A stretch of DNA of 5,302 bases from an uncultured Methylococcaceae bacterium. Its GTDB lineage: Bacteria > Pseudomonadota > Gammaproteobacteria > Methylococcales > Methylomonadaceae. Positions within the stretch are counted from its first letter, which is position 1. Every line of letters starts with the position of its first letter. Location: positions 1 to 5,302 of the forward strand of contig CAJAHC010000599.1 in the NCBI GenBank assembly GCA_903939355.1, given 5' to 3'. Position numbers and translations under genes: made by a program. Positions 1 through 5,302 of this stretch are shown here, one piece after another. A model generated the notes under the pieces. It was not told the DNA's origin, searched no databases, and worked only from the letters and a program-made list of their open reading frames with translations.

Positions 1-868
1 ATTTCTCCAAAGCTCTAACACGCCCTTCATTACGGGTACGCCGGGCTTTTACACCCTGCCTGATCCAAACTTCTTCATCTGCCAATTTTTTGTCAAATTC
101 TGCATTCTGATTAGCTTCATCTTCAAGAGCTGCCGCTTTTCGAACCAGATAATCATCATAACTACCCGCCCAAGACACCAAGTTACCGCGATCCAAATCA
201 ACAATTCGAGTGGCGAGTTTTTGCAAAAATGACCGGTCGTGGGTAACAAATAAAACAGCACCCTGAAAGTTGAGCATTTGTTCTTCCAACCAAGTGATGC
301 TTTCAAAATCCAGATGATTGGTAGGCTCATCAAGCAATAAGACTTCAGGCTCTATTACCAAAGCCCTAGCCAAAGCTACACGACGTTTCCAACCTCCAGA
401 TAAATCAGAGATTTTTAATTCTCCAGGCAAATCAAGCTTGTTTAGAGTGGTTTCAACTCGCTGTTGAAAGTGCCACCCATTGTGAGACTCGAGCTTATGC
501 TGTAAATCACCCATCTCATTGAGTGCTTTATCATCATCGTAATCCATAGATAAAGTCAGCGCATGATATCGAGTAATCCATTCACCTAACTCACCCAAAC
601 CACCGGCAACGGCGTCATAAATAGTGGCGTCATCCGGCAAATCAGGTGATTGTTCCAACCAAGCCAGTCTTAATTCAGGTTGACGCCAAATATCACCGTG
701 ATCTGGAAGTACATTTCCGGCGATAATTTTCATTAAAGTAGATTTACCTTCACCATTTCGACCTAACAGGCCAACTCTTTCTCCCGCATCCAATTGGAAA
801 TCAGCATTTTTTAATAAAGCGTGCGTTCCATAAGCAATGGAAATGTTTGATAAACGTAATAAGGGCAT
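1..868 (-). CDS. uup: Uup-type ABC-F ATPase, N-terminal part (cut by window edge)
   Basis: This is a cytoplasmic ABC-F ATPase, a soluble ABC protein with no membrane domain; Uup acts on ribosomes and is linked to precise excision of transposons and to DNA branch processing. The reverse strand reads MPLLRLSNISIAYG from the ATG at 868-866. Seen in order: Walker A GRNGEGKS (residues 36-43), signature LSGGW (156-160), Walker B VLLLDEP with catalytic Glu181 (176-182), switch His210 in THDRSF, then the start of the ABC-F linker with EEVWIRQG and KARRTRNEGR, which match E. coli Uup nearly residue for residue from memory. Only the first ABC domain and part of the linker lie in the window; 289 codons are present, whereas E. 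coli Uup has about 635 residues. The start is chosen because it gives the family's usual N-terminus; no strong Shine-Dalgarno precedes it. It lies 169 bp downstream of the same-strand reductase gene, with a candidate promoter of its own in the gap. Confidence 0.93.
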   Translation of the reverse strand, partial: MPLLRLSNISIAYGTHALLKNADFQLDAGERVGLLGRNGEGKSTLMKIIAGNVLPDHGDIWRQPELRLAWLEQSPDLPDDATIYDAVAGGLGELGEWITRYHALTLSMDYDDDKALNEMGDLQHKLESHNGWHFQQRVETTLNKLDLPGELKISDLSGGWKRRVALARALVIEPEVLLLDEPTNHLDFESITWLEEQMLNFQGAVLFVTHDRSFLQKLATRIVDLDRGNLVSWAGSYDDYLVRKAAALEDEANQNAEFDKKLADEEVWIRQGVKARRTRNEGRVRALEK

Positions 869-911
869 TTTAGAGTTTCGTCAGATGGCAAATAGAGATA
901 GTTACAAAGGT

Positions 912-917
912 ATTATA
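912..917 (-). promoter_or_regulatory. Candidate -10 box for uup
   Basis: The minus strand reads a perfect TATAAT here, about 43 bases upstream of the uup ATG, a normal leader length. The -35 partner is poor: TTAACT lies further upstream but fits a TATTAT a few bases before this box better than the box itself. This is inference from consensus only. It suggests uup can be transcribed separately from the reductase gene upstream. Confidence 0.35.
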
Positions 918-1037
918 TAGAATAATAGGCTCATCATTAGTACAAAGTTAAAAACTCTTATTTAGCACGCAAGCTATATCCAACAATATCAATACAAAAT
1001 CAGTTAGTTCTGGGCGTTATATATTCAAACAACTTAA

Positions 1038-2114
1038 TTATTTCTGCAGAAAAGGGTAATCTGTATAGCCTTTTTCGGTACCACCGTAAAACGTAGTGGC
1101 ATCAGCCTTATTCAAAGGAGCATTTAACTTGAAACGTTCAACCAAATCGGGATTGGCTATATACAATTGACCAAAAGCAACAGCATCAGCCAAGCCCTGA
1201 TTAATAGCGCCTTCAGCACGCAACTTATCATAACCACCACAAACAATCAGCATCCCTTTATAAGCTTTACGGAGAACAGCAAGACTAACAACTTTCGCAC
1301 CGTGCCTAACATCCCCTTCTAGGGCATCAACTATATGCAAATACGACAGTCCAAACCGATTCAATTGACCTAGGAGATAAACAAAAAATGTTTCCGGATC
1401 AGAGTCAGTCATATCATTAAATGTACCGCTAGGAGAGAGCCGGATGCTTACACGCTGTGCACCCCAGACCGATATAACTGCTTCAGTAACTTCAAACAGT
1501 AATCTTGCTCTGTTTTCAAAACTACCACCGTAACAGTCAGTTCGCTCATTGCTACCATCACGTAGAAATTGATCCAGTAAATAACCATTAGCGCTATGTA
1601 TTTCGACACCATCAAAACCGGCTTCCAAAGCATTTTTTGCCGCTTTTCGGTAATCTTCCACAATACCCTGAATTTCATCAGTTTCTAGAGCTCGAGGCGT
1701 GACAAACATCTGCATACCAGTAGGCGTTAATGCCTTACCCTTTGGGGCAATAGCAGAGGGCGCAACCGGTAAGACACCCTGATGAAAGTCGGGATGAGAA
1801 ATACGCCCAACATGCCAAAGTTGTAGAAAAATGTGGCTATTTTGTGCATGCACCGTTTCAGTGATTTTTTTCCAACCTGACACTTGCAATTCATTATAAA
1901 TACATGGCGTTGCTGGATAACCGATCCCCTGCGGAGATATTGGCGATGCTTCCGCAATAATTAGTCCTGCACTGGCCCTTTGCCCATAATAGATTGCCAT
2001 TAGATCGTTAGGAATGTTTTGAGGAGCGCGCATACGAGTTAAAGGCGCCATCACAATGCGATTGGGTAAGTTATAACATCCAATTTTAATCGGTGTTTGA
2101 AGCTGTATTTTCAT
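1038..2114 (-). CDS. Old Yellow Enzyme family alkene reductase (NemA-like)
   Basis: This is a complete 358-residue FMN-dependent ene-reductase of the classical OYE class, which uses NAD(P)H to reduce activated C=C bonds such as enones and maleimides, and sometimes nitro compounds; it is cytoplasmic. Seen: N-terminal MAPLTRMRA (22-30) of the flavin site, LQLWHVGRISHP (97-108), the substrate-binding pair His173 and Asn176 and the proton donor Tyr178 in EIHSANGYLLDQF, then NERTDCYGGSFENR (189-202). Arg225 in SIRLSP, the CGGYD phosphate loop (292-296), FGQLYIANPDLVER (314-327) and the class-typical C-terminus FYGGTEKGYTDYP (342-354) follow. Length matches the family (NemA is about 365). Gln316 stands where many members have Arg or Lys near the FMN phosphate, but this position varies. 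The ATG at 2114 gives the standard N-terminus; no clear Shine-Dalgarno precedes it. The stop is TAA. The physiological substrate cannot be told from sequence, so no gene symbol is assigned. Confidence 0.95.
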   Translation of the reverse strand: MKIQLQTPIKIGCYNLPNRIVMAPLTRMRAPQNIPNDLMAIYYGQRASAGLIIAEASPISPQGIGYPATPCIYNELQVSGWKKITETVHAQNSHIFLQLWHVGRISHPDFHQGVLPVAPSAIAPKGKALTPTGMQMFVTPRALETDEIQGIVEDYRKAAKNALEAGFDGVEIHSANGYLLDQFLRDGSNERTDCYGGSFENRARLLFEVTEAVISVWGAQRVSIRLSPSGTFNDMTDSDPETFFVYLLGQLNRFGLSYLHIVDALEGDVRHGAKVVSLAVLRKAYKGMLIVCGGYDKLRAEGAINQGLADAVAFGQLYIANPDLVERFKLNAPLNKADATTFYGGTEKGYTDYPFLQK

Positions 2115-2143
2115 AAATTAATTAAGTTTACAATTTAAACAAA

Positions 2144-2173
2144 AGAATAGATCCGGGGGTTGCTATATTTCAA
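2144..2173 (-). promoter_or_regulatory. Candidate sigma-70 promoter for the alkene reductase
   Basis: On the minus strand TTGAAA (2173-2168) is followed after 18 bases by TATTCT (2149-2144). The -35 matches the consensus at 5 of 6 positions and the -10 at 4 of 6. A start near 2137 would leave a leader of about 23 bases. The region is AT-rich, so a chance match is possible. Confidence 0.3.
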
Positions 2174-2254
2174 ATTCATTTCGATCATTAGCGCTTTATA
2201 ACACCAAAAATCAATTTTCCTTAACTGTTATCCAACTATATAAAACATAAAATT

Positions 2255-2299
2255 TATAGCACTTGCTTTTTTAATAGTCATTTATTTCATAGTGCTATA
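2255..2299. repeat. 9-bp inverted repeat in divergent region
   Basis: TATAGCACT at 2255-2263 is perfectly inverted as AGTGCTATA at 2291-2299, with 27 bases between the arms. Part of the right arm can also pair with ATAGC at 2305-2309 (GCTAT, 6-base loop, ATAGC). It lies upstream of both candidate promoters. It could be an operator bound by a dimeric regulator or a chance dyad in AT-rich DNA. Confidence 0.4.
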
Positions 2300-2398
2300 G
2301 AAAAATAGCTTTCATGTTCGATAAGTTAATGCTCAATAACTCAATGCGTTATCTTAACTTTTGCATGATGACTACAATAAAAATACAAGAAGGTCACT

Positions 2399-2427
2399 TT
2401 GATCAAAAATGTTTCTTTGTCTATTAT
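2399..2427 (+). promoter_or_regulatory. Candidate sigma-70 promoter for the MBOAT-SGNH module
   Basis: TTGATC (2399-2404, 4 of 6 matches) and TATTAT (2422-2427, 5 of 6) are separated by exactly 17 bases. Transcription would start near 2434 and leave a leader of about 127 bases. A weaker alternative is TTGCAT at 2361-2366 with TACAAG at 2384-2389. This is consensus inference only. Confidence 0.35.
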
Positions 2428-2560
2428 TAATCAATGTCCATCTTTGTATCATTTTATCGATAGTTTATGACAAATAAAGCTCACCAAATCCCAACAAATA
2501 ATATTTTCTTACGCCTTAAAAATGCAAGATAGCCACGATTACTTTACTCTCTAGGCACCT

Positions 2561-3427
2561 ATGCTTTTTACTAGCGCTCTATTTGCTTTTATTTATTTAC
2601 CCATTGTATTTGTTGGCTTTTTTACATTAGGGCGTTATTCCCCAAAATCTGCAGCCACCTGGCTTTTTATAGCATCAATAATATTCTATGGATATTGGAT
2701 GCCCAAATTTACTATTCTTCTTATCGGCTCTATTTGCTTTAATTTTTGGGTGGGATCACGCATCTCAAAGTTAATATCTACAACAAATAGCGGGCGGAGC
2801 AATGCGCGCTGCTGGCTAATTGGGGGAATTACAACAAATTTATTTTTACTCGGATATTTTAAATACGCGAATTTTTTTCTTGATAATTTGATGCTAATTT
2901 CCAATCAGCATTGGCATTATGAATATATCTTATTACCAATTGGTATTTCTTTTTTCACTTTTACACAAATCGCTTTTCTAGCAGATACCTTTCAAAAAGG
3001 GATTAGGGAATATGGATTCATTCATTACGGCCTTTTTGTAACCTACTTTCCCCATCTTATTGCAGGCCCAGTTCTTCACCACGCACAAATGATGCCCCAG
3101 TTTCAGGAAGCAAATACCTATAAAATTAATGCGGCTACCGGCCTTGCTATTTTTGTCTTAGGTTTGTTCAAAAAAAATGTAATGGCGGATGGCATAAGTC
3201 CTTATGCCGATGCAGTTTTCAATGCCGCCGAGTCTGGTTTAATCCCAAATTTCAACGAGGCATGGATCGGGGCACTTGCCTATACTTTCCAACTTTACTT
3301 TGATTTTTCAGGCTATTCCGATATGGCAATTGGACTATCCTGGATGTTTAATATTCGTTTACCTTTCAATTTTAATTCACCCTATCGGGCAGTAAATATT
3401 CAGATTTTTGGCGAAGATGGCATATGA
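2561..3427 (+). CDS. MBOAT acyltransferase, N-terminal fragment
   Basis: This 288-residue open frame is the part of the MBOAT gene before the frameshift. The ATG at 2561 gives MLFTSALFAFIYLPIVF, the usual AlgI-like N-terminus with a first membrane helix at about 4-24; a weak AGG lies at 2553-2555. Several further hydrophobic segments follow (about 33-45, 49-64, 84-99, 122-143, 192-203). The last five residues (GEDGI) are out-of-frame translation after the T5 run. The fragment lacks the WHGASW catalytic region, so alone it should be inactive. Its TGA overlaps the next ATG (ATGA at 3424-3427), so the two halves could be translationally coupled. Confidence 0.75.
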   Translation: MLFTSALFAFIYLPIVFVGFFTLGRYSPKSAATWLFIASIIFYGYWMPKFTILLIGSICFNFWVGSRISKLISTTNSGRSNARCWLIGGITTNLFLLGYFKYANFFLDNLMLISNQHWHYEYILLPIGISFFTFTQIAFLADTFQKGIREYGFIHYGLFVTYFPHLIAGPVLHHAQMMPQFQEANTYKINAATGLAIFVLGLFKKNVMADGISPYADAVFNAAESGLIPNFNEAWIGALAYTFQLYFDFSGYSDMAIGLSWMFNIRLPFNFNSPYRAVNIQIFGEDGI

Positions 3428-4047
3428 CCTTATCTAGCTTTTTACGTGATTATCTTTATATTCCACTTGGGGGAAATCGTAAAGGTAGGTTTTATCAAAA
3501 TCTTAATTTATTAGTGACGATGTTGTTAGGAGGGCTTTGGCATGGTGCAAGCTGGAGTTTTATATTATGGGGAGGGTTGCATGGCACCTTTCTCATGGTC
3601 AATCATAGTTTTCAATCGTTAGTAAATAAGTACTTTAAAGGCGAGAGCACTAATTATCCCTTGGTATTTTTGAGTTGGTTATTAACCTTTACCTTGGTTG
3701 TTGTAGCTTGGGTTTTTTTTCGAGCGACAAGTTTTTTAAGTGCAATACGAATTTTGGAATCAATGGCAAAACCAAAATTAGCATATTCATTTGATACCAT
3801 CCATCCACTTTTTTGGAATCAGGGCTTACATCCTGAAATCGGCCTGCTATTTTGCACTCTGCTAGGTGGCATCGCATTCTTTCTACCAAATAGTAACCGA
3901 ATTGGTGAAGTTATACATCAGTTTTGCCGGCAACGAATCACAGTACAACCGGTCATTATAGGCATGGCTTCTACATTTAGCGTACTTTTAATTATCATTA
4001 ACAGCTTACGAACATCAACCAACACATTTATCTACTTCAACTTCTGA
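3424..4047 (+). CDS. MBOAT acyltransferase, C-terminal fragment
   Basis: This 207-residue open frame is the rest of the MBOAT gene. Its ATG is the codon for the Met that follows the WRRWH motif in the restored protein, so it is an internal Met and probably not a native start. It carries FLRDYLYIPLGGN (6-18), LLGGLWHGASW (34-44) with presumed catalytic His40, hydrophobic segments near 79-98, 139-154 and 177-193, and the family-typical C-terminus FIYFNF. If translated by restart at ATGA it would lack the conserved WRRWH residues, which lie in the shifted frame just upstream. Confidence 0.75.
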   Translation: MTLSSFLRDYLYIPLGGNRKGRFYQNLNLLVTMLLGGLWHGASWSFILWGGLHGTFLMVNHSFQSLVNKYFKGESTNYPLVFLSWLLTFTLVVVAWVFFRATSFLSAIRILESMAKPKLAYSFDTIHPLFWNQGLHPEIGLLFCTLLGGIAFFLPNSNRIGEVIHQFCRQRITVQPVIIGMASTFSVLLIIINSLRTSTNTFIYFNF

Positions 4048-4049
4048 TT

Positions 4050-4169
4050 ATGCAATTTTTGTATCGTCTAGCTCTTGGGATTATTGGTGCATTATTTACT
4101 GCCGAGATTGTACTGCGCTTTTTACCTGTTTCAACTTCCACTGAAACAGGCTACTATATTACTCCTTGA
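4050..4169 (+). CDS. 39-residue membrane-anchor ORF, severed N-terminus of the SGNH protein
   Basis: This short ORF (MQFLYRLALG to GYYITP, then TGA) holds one hydrophobic helix followed by a polar, Thr/Ser-rich linker. It shares the reading frame of the SGNH body that resumes two codons after the stop. The 2-bp gap from the MBOAT stop and the signal-anchor character make it the native N-terminus of the SGNH gene; an independent small protein is less likely. Confidence 0.6.
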   Translation: MQFLYRLALGIIGALFTAEIVLRFLPVSTSTETGYYITP

Positions 4170-4172
4170 ATT

Positions 4173-5105
4173 ATGACCTACCCGGCTCATCATCAATTCG
4201 TTATGGCCACTGGCTGGAATCTTAGCAATGCGCACCTCTATCGAACAAACAACTACGGATTTTTAACTCATCTTGACTTCCTGCCAAATCCTAAAGCGAT
4301 TGCTTTAATTGGAGATAGTTACGTAGAGTCGAATATGCTGGTAGAAGATGATCGTCTCAATAAACAACTAGAAGACAAATTAAAGAACCGCCCCGTATAT
4401 GCATTAGGAGGTCCTGGCTCAAGCCTAATGGATTACTCAGAACGCGCTCGTTTTGCACAGGAACATTTAGGAATACGTGATTTTGTATTTATTATCGAAC
4501 TCGGAGATGTTCGTCAAACACTTTGCGGCTCAGGAAATATTCATGGCCCGTGCATTGATCCTGTTACATTCTCACTACGATCAGAAACCAAGATCATAAA
4601 ATTAAGCTTGGCAAAAAAAATACTACGTCAATCGGCACTGGCACAGTATCTTTTTTCTCAATTGAGATTCAAGCCAGAAGAACTTCAAAAAAAATTATTC
4701 GAAAATACAACGCCTGAAAAAACAAAAATTCCCACTACCTCTTCTCACCAACTTAAAGTTCAAGAAGATGTAAGACCTATAGTAGCCGATCATGTGATTT
4801 CGGCTTTTTTATCAAGCTTACCGAAGATTAAAGGTGGCCGCTTGATATTAGTCTTGGATAGTTATCGAGATTACTTAACGGATACCAATCCAACCCAAAC
4901 ACCTGTTCGGGATCGTTTTATTCAGCTTGCTCAACAAGCAGGAATAGAAGTAATTGACCCCAACCCTATTTTTAATGCTTTTTCACATAAGACAGGGCTT
5001 AGTTTGAGCGTCAGCCCAACAGATGGGCACTGGAATCGCTTGGCACATGGTTTGATAGCCAATGCGATTGCAAACCAATTAGCACCTATTAAAATAAATC
5101 ACTAA
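4173..5105 (+). CDS. SGNH-hydrolase-like protein, body lacking its membrane anchor
   Basis: This 310-residue open frame holds the catalytic part. Block I is GDSYVES with nucleophile Ser49 (47-53). GGPGSS (79-84) fits the block II glycine, IIELGDVRQ (107-115) takes the block III place, and TDGHWN (283-288) gives the Asp284/His286 pair in the D-x-H-W form seen in AlgX/AlgJ-like SGNH acyltransferases. Two cysteines, Cys118 and Cys127 in LCGSGNIHGPC, could form a disulfide, which suits a periplasmic protein. A Lys/Glu/Thr-rich, low-complexity stretch lies at about 165-200. The ATG at 4173 has no Shine-Dalgarno and no signal sequence follows it, so a product started here would stay in the cytoplasm. 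The family assignment is firm from the motifs; the specific substrate is not known. Confidence 0.8.
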   Translation: MTYPAHHQFVMATGWNLSNAHLYRTNNYGFLTHLDFLPNPKAIALIGDSYVESNMLVEDDRLNKQLEDKLKNRPVYALGGPGSSLMDYSERARFAQEHLGIRDFVFIIELGDVRQTLCGSGNIHGPCIDPVTFSLRSETKIIKLSLAKKILRQSALAQYLFSQLRFKPEELQKKLFENTTPEKTKIPTTSSHQLKVQEDVRPIVADHVISAFLSSLPKIKGGRLILVLDSYRDYLTDTNPTQTPVRDRFIQLAQQAGIEVIDPNPIFNAFSHKTGLSLSVSPTDGHWNRLAHGLIANAIANQLAPIKINH

Positions 5106-5225
5106 TAACCCGACTATATCGACCATAACCCTCCCGATCGTGGACGAATCCTTAAAAAGAAAAGAGTCCATTGGAGAATTAGGAGCGTTACAGCTAACTG
5201 CTTAATTGGAAAGCACAAAACTAAG

Positions 5226-5244
5226 CCTTATTAGCATAATGAGG
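5226..5244. repeat. Short hairpin, possible weak terminator
   Basis: CCTTATTA (5226-5233) pairs with TAATGAGG (5237-5244) across a 3-base loop, giving 8 pairs including one G-T wobble. On the plus strand the downstream bases are not T-rich; on the minus strand CTTAGTTTTG follows. It could end transcription weakly from a gene to the right of the window, or have no function. Confidence 0.3.
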
Positions 5245-5257
5245 GTCGCCTTGTTAA

Positions 5258-5274
5258 ACCAATTCGGAATTGGT
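5258..5274. repeat. Perfect 17-bp palindrome ACCAATTC-G-GAATTGGT
   Basis: Two perfect 8-base half-sites flank a central G. The loop is too tight for a full hairpin, though ACCAAT/ATTGGT with a 5-base loop would fold. No T-run follows on the plus strand. The odd-length symmetric form is typical of an operator for a dimeric repressor, perhaps upstream of a gene beyond the window. That role is inference. Confidence 0.45.
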
Positions 5275-5302
5275 CTCATAAAACCTGAAAACCCTAAATG
5301 TA

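Larger units (their letters stand above)
2115..2560. other. AT-rich divergent intergenic region
   Basis: These 446 bases separate the minus-strand reductase from the plus-strand MBOAT gene. I found no convincing ORF or RNA gene. It holds a candidate promoter in each direction and a 9-bp dyad at 2255-2299. The last 130 bases form the likely untranslated leader of the MBOAT gene. No rho-independent terminator is expected, because both flanking genes point away from the region, and none is seen. Confidence 0.6.
2561..4047 (+). pseudogene. AlgI-like MBOAT O-acyltransferase, frameshifted
   Basis: Read with one added T in the T5 run at 3405-3409, this is a single 495-residue multipass inner-membrane protein of the MBOAT family (AlgI/PatA type). 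Such proteins pass an acyl group, usually acetyl, across the membrane for O-acylation of a surface glycan. Family motifs run through both frames in the right order: LPIGISFFTFTQ (125-136), FPHLIAGPVLHH (163-174), GLFKKNVMAD (201-210), YFDFSGYSDMAIG (246-258), LPFNFNSPYRA (267-277), the restored FWRRWH (283-288), FLRDYLYIPLGGN, LLGGLWHGASW with the presumed catalytic His at restored residue 328, and the typical C-terminal FIYFNF. As written the frame goes IFGEDGI and stops at TGA 3425-3427. The restored length is normal for the family. It is followed two bases later by the SGNH gene. Whether the lesion is real mutation, sequencing error or recoding cannot be told here. Confidence 0.85.
4050..5105 (+). 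pseudogene. SGNH-hydrolase-like acyltransferase partner, interrupted by in-frame TGA
   Basis: From the ATG at 4050 one frame runs to tandem TAA stops (5103-5108), interrupted only by TGA at 4167-4169. Without that stop the product has 352 codons including one at the TGA position and the terminator. It begins with MQFLYRLALGIIGALF, a short positive end and one membrane helix (about 4-21), giving a periplasm-facing anchored protein. The SGNH body follows with GDSYVES as block I. The gene starts two bases after the MBOAT stop with no visible Shine-Dalgarno, so translation is probably coupled. The pairing resembles AlgI with AlgJ/AlgX or PatA with PatB, where the SGNH partner places the acetyl group on the glycan. 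The lesion separates anchor from catalytic body, so the gene is probably non-functional as written. A substitution in the strain or a base error would both explain it. Confidence 0.75.
5106..5302. other. Intergenic tail with no recognised gene
   Basis: After the tandem stops of the SGNH gene these bases hold no ORF I recognise. There is a 41-codon stop-free stretch after 5108 on the plus strand, but it has no start codon and no family resemblance. Two short inverted repeats at 5226-5244 and 5258-5274 are the only structure. No strong plus-strand terminator with a T-run is visible, so where the module's transcript ends is unclear. Confidence 0.5.

Noticed and set aside
49..333. 94-codon minus-strand open frame
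   Set aside because: It is an out-of-frame shadow inside the uup coding sequence, whose own frame carries all ABC motifs.
961..985. TAGC/GCTA hairpin after the reductase gene as a terminator (minus strand)
   Set aside because: The stem is 4 bp, and the following T-run is separated from it by several bases.
1448..1957. Two 76-codon minus-strand open frames
   Set aside because: Both overlap the alkene reductase in another frame and resemble no family.
2686..3889. Minus-strand open frames of 72 and 66 codons (2686-2904, 3689-3889)
   Set aside because: They are antisense to MBOAT coding sequence whose family motifs are clear on the plus strand.
4167..4169. TGA read as tryptophan or selenocysteine
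   Set aside because: The MBOAT gene ends at TGA exactly at its expected C-terminus, so TGA acts as a stop here, and no selenocysteine context or conserved Cys/Sec position is recognised.
5141..5170. TGGAC/GTCCA inverted repeat as a terminator after the SGNH gene
   Set aside because: The stem has only 5 bp with a 20-base loop and no T-run follows.
5109..5231. 41-codon open stretch after the SGNH stops
   Set aside because: It has no start codon or ribosome binding site and no recognisable motif, so it is probably chance.
5180..5274. Integron attC-like site on the minus strand (GTTTAAC to GTTAGCT)
   Set aside because: The two core-like ends are not complementary and GTTAGCT breaks the GTTRRRY rule, and the internal arms do not pair.

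Overview
The window looks like chromosomal DNA of a low-GC gammaproteobacterium. The basis is the close match of the leftmost gene to E. coli-type Uup, an Old Yellow Enzyme of proteobacterial type, and an AlgI-like acyltransferase paired with an SGNH protein. The genus cannot be fixed from sequence reading alone.

Layout. Positions 1-868 (minus strand, cut by the window edge) hold the N-terminal 289 codons of a Uup-type ABC-F ATPase. Positions 1038-2114 (minus) hold a complete Old Yellow Enzyme family alkene reductase. An AT-rich divergent intergenic region (2115-2560) with candidate promoters in both directions and a 9-bp dyad separates these from a plus-strand two-gene module at 2561-5105. 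That module is an AlgI-like MBOAT membrane acyltransferase followed two bases later by an SGNH-hydrolase-like protein. The last 197 bases (5106-5302) carry no gene I can recognise, only two short inverted repeats.

How the genes work together. The MBOAT/SGNH pair has the layout of a cell-surface polysaccharide O-acylation system. By analogy with AlgI/AlgJ/AlgX and PatA/PatB, the MBOAT protein would move an acyl (probably acetyl) group across the inner membrane, and the SGNH protein would attach it to a glycan in the periplasm. The glycan is unknown. The two minus-strand genes are housekeeping or redox genes with no evident link to this module.

Main observation. Both genes of the module are broken in this sequence, each by one small lesion. 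The MBOAT frame is interrupted by an apparent one-base deletion in a T5 run at 3405-3409; restoring one T recreates the family's FWRRWH motif and one continuous 495-residue protein. The SGNH gene has an in-frame TGA at 4167-4169 that cuts its N-terminal membrane anchor (4050-4166) from its catalytic body (4173-5105). Either the module is decaying in this strain or the read data contain errors. No clearly new system is visible beyond this.
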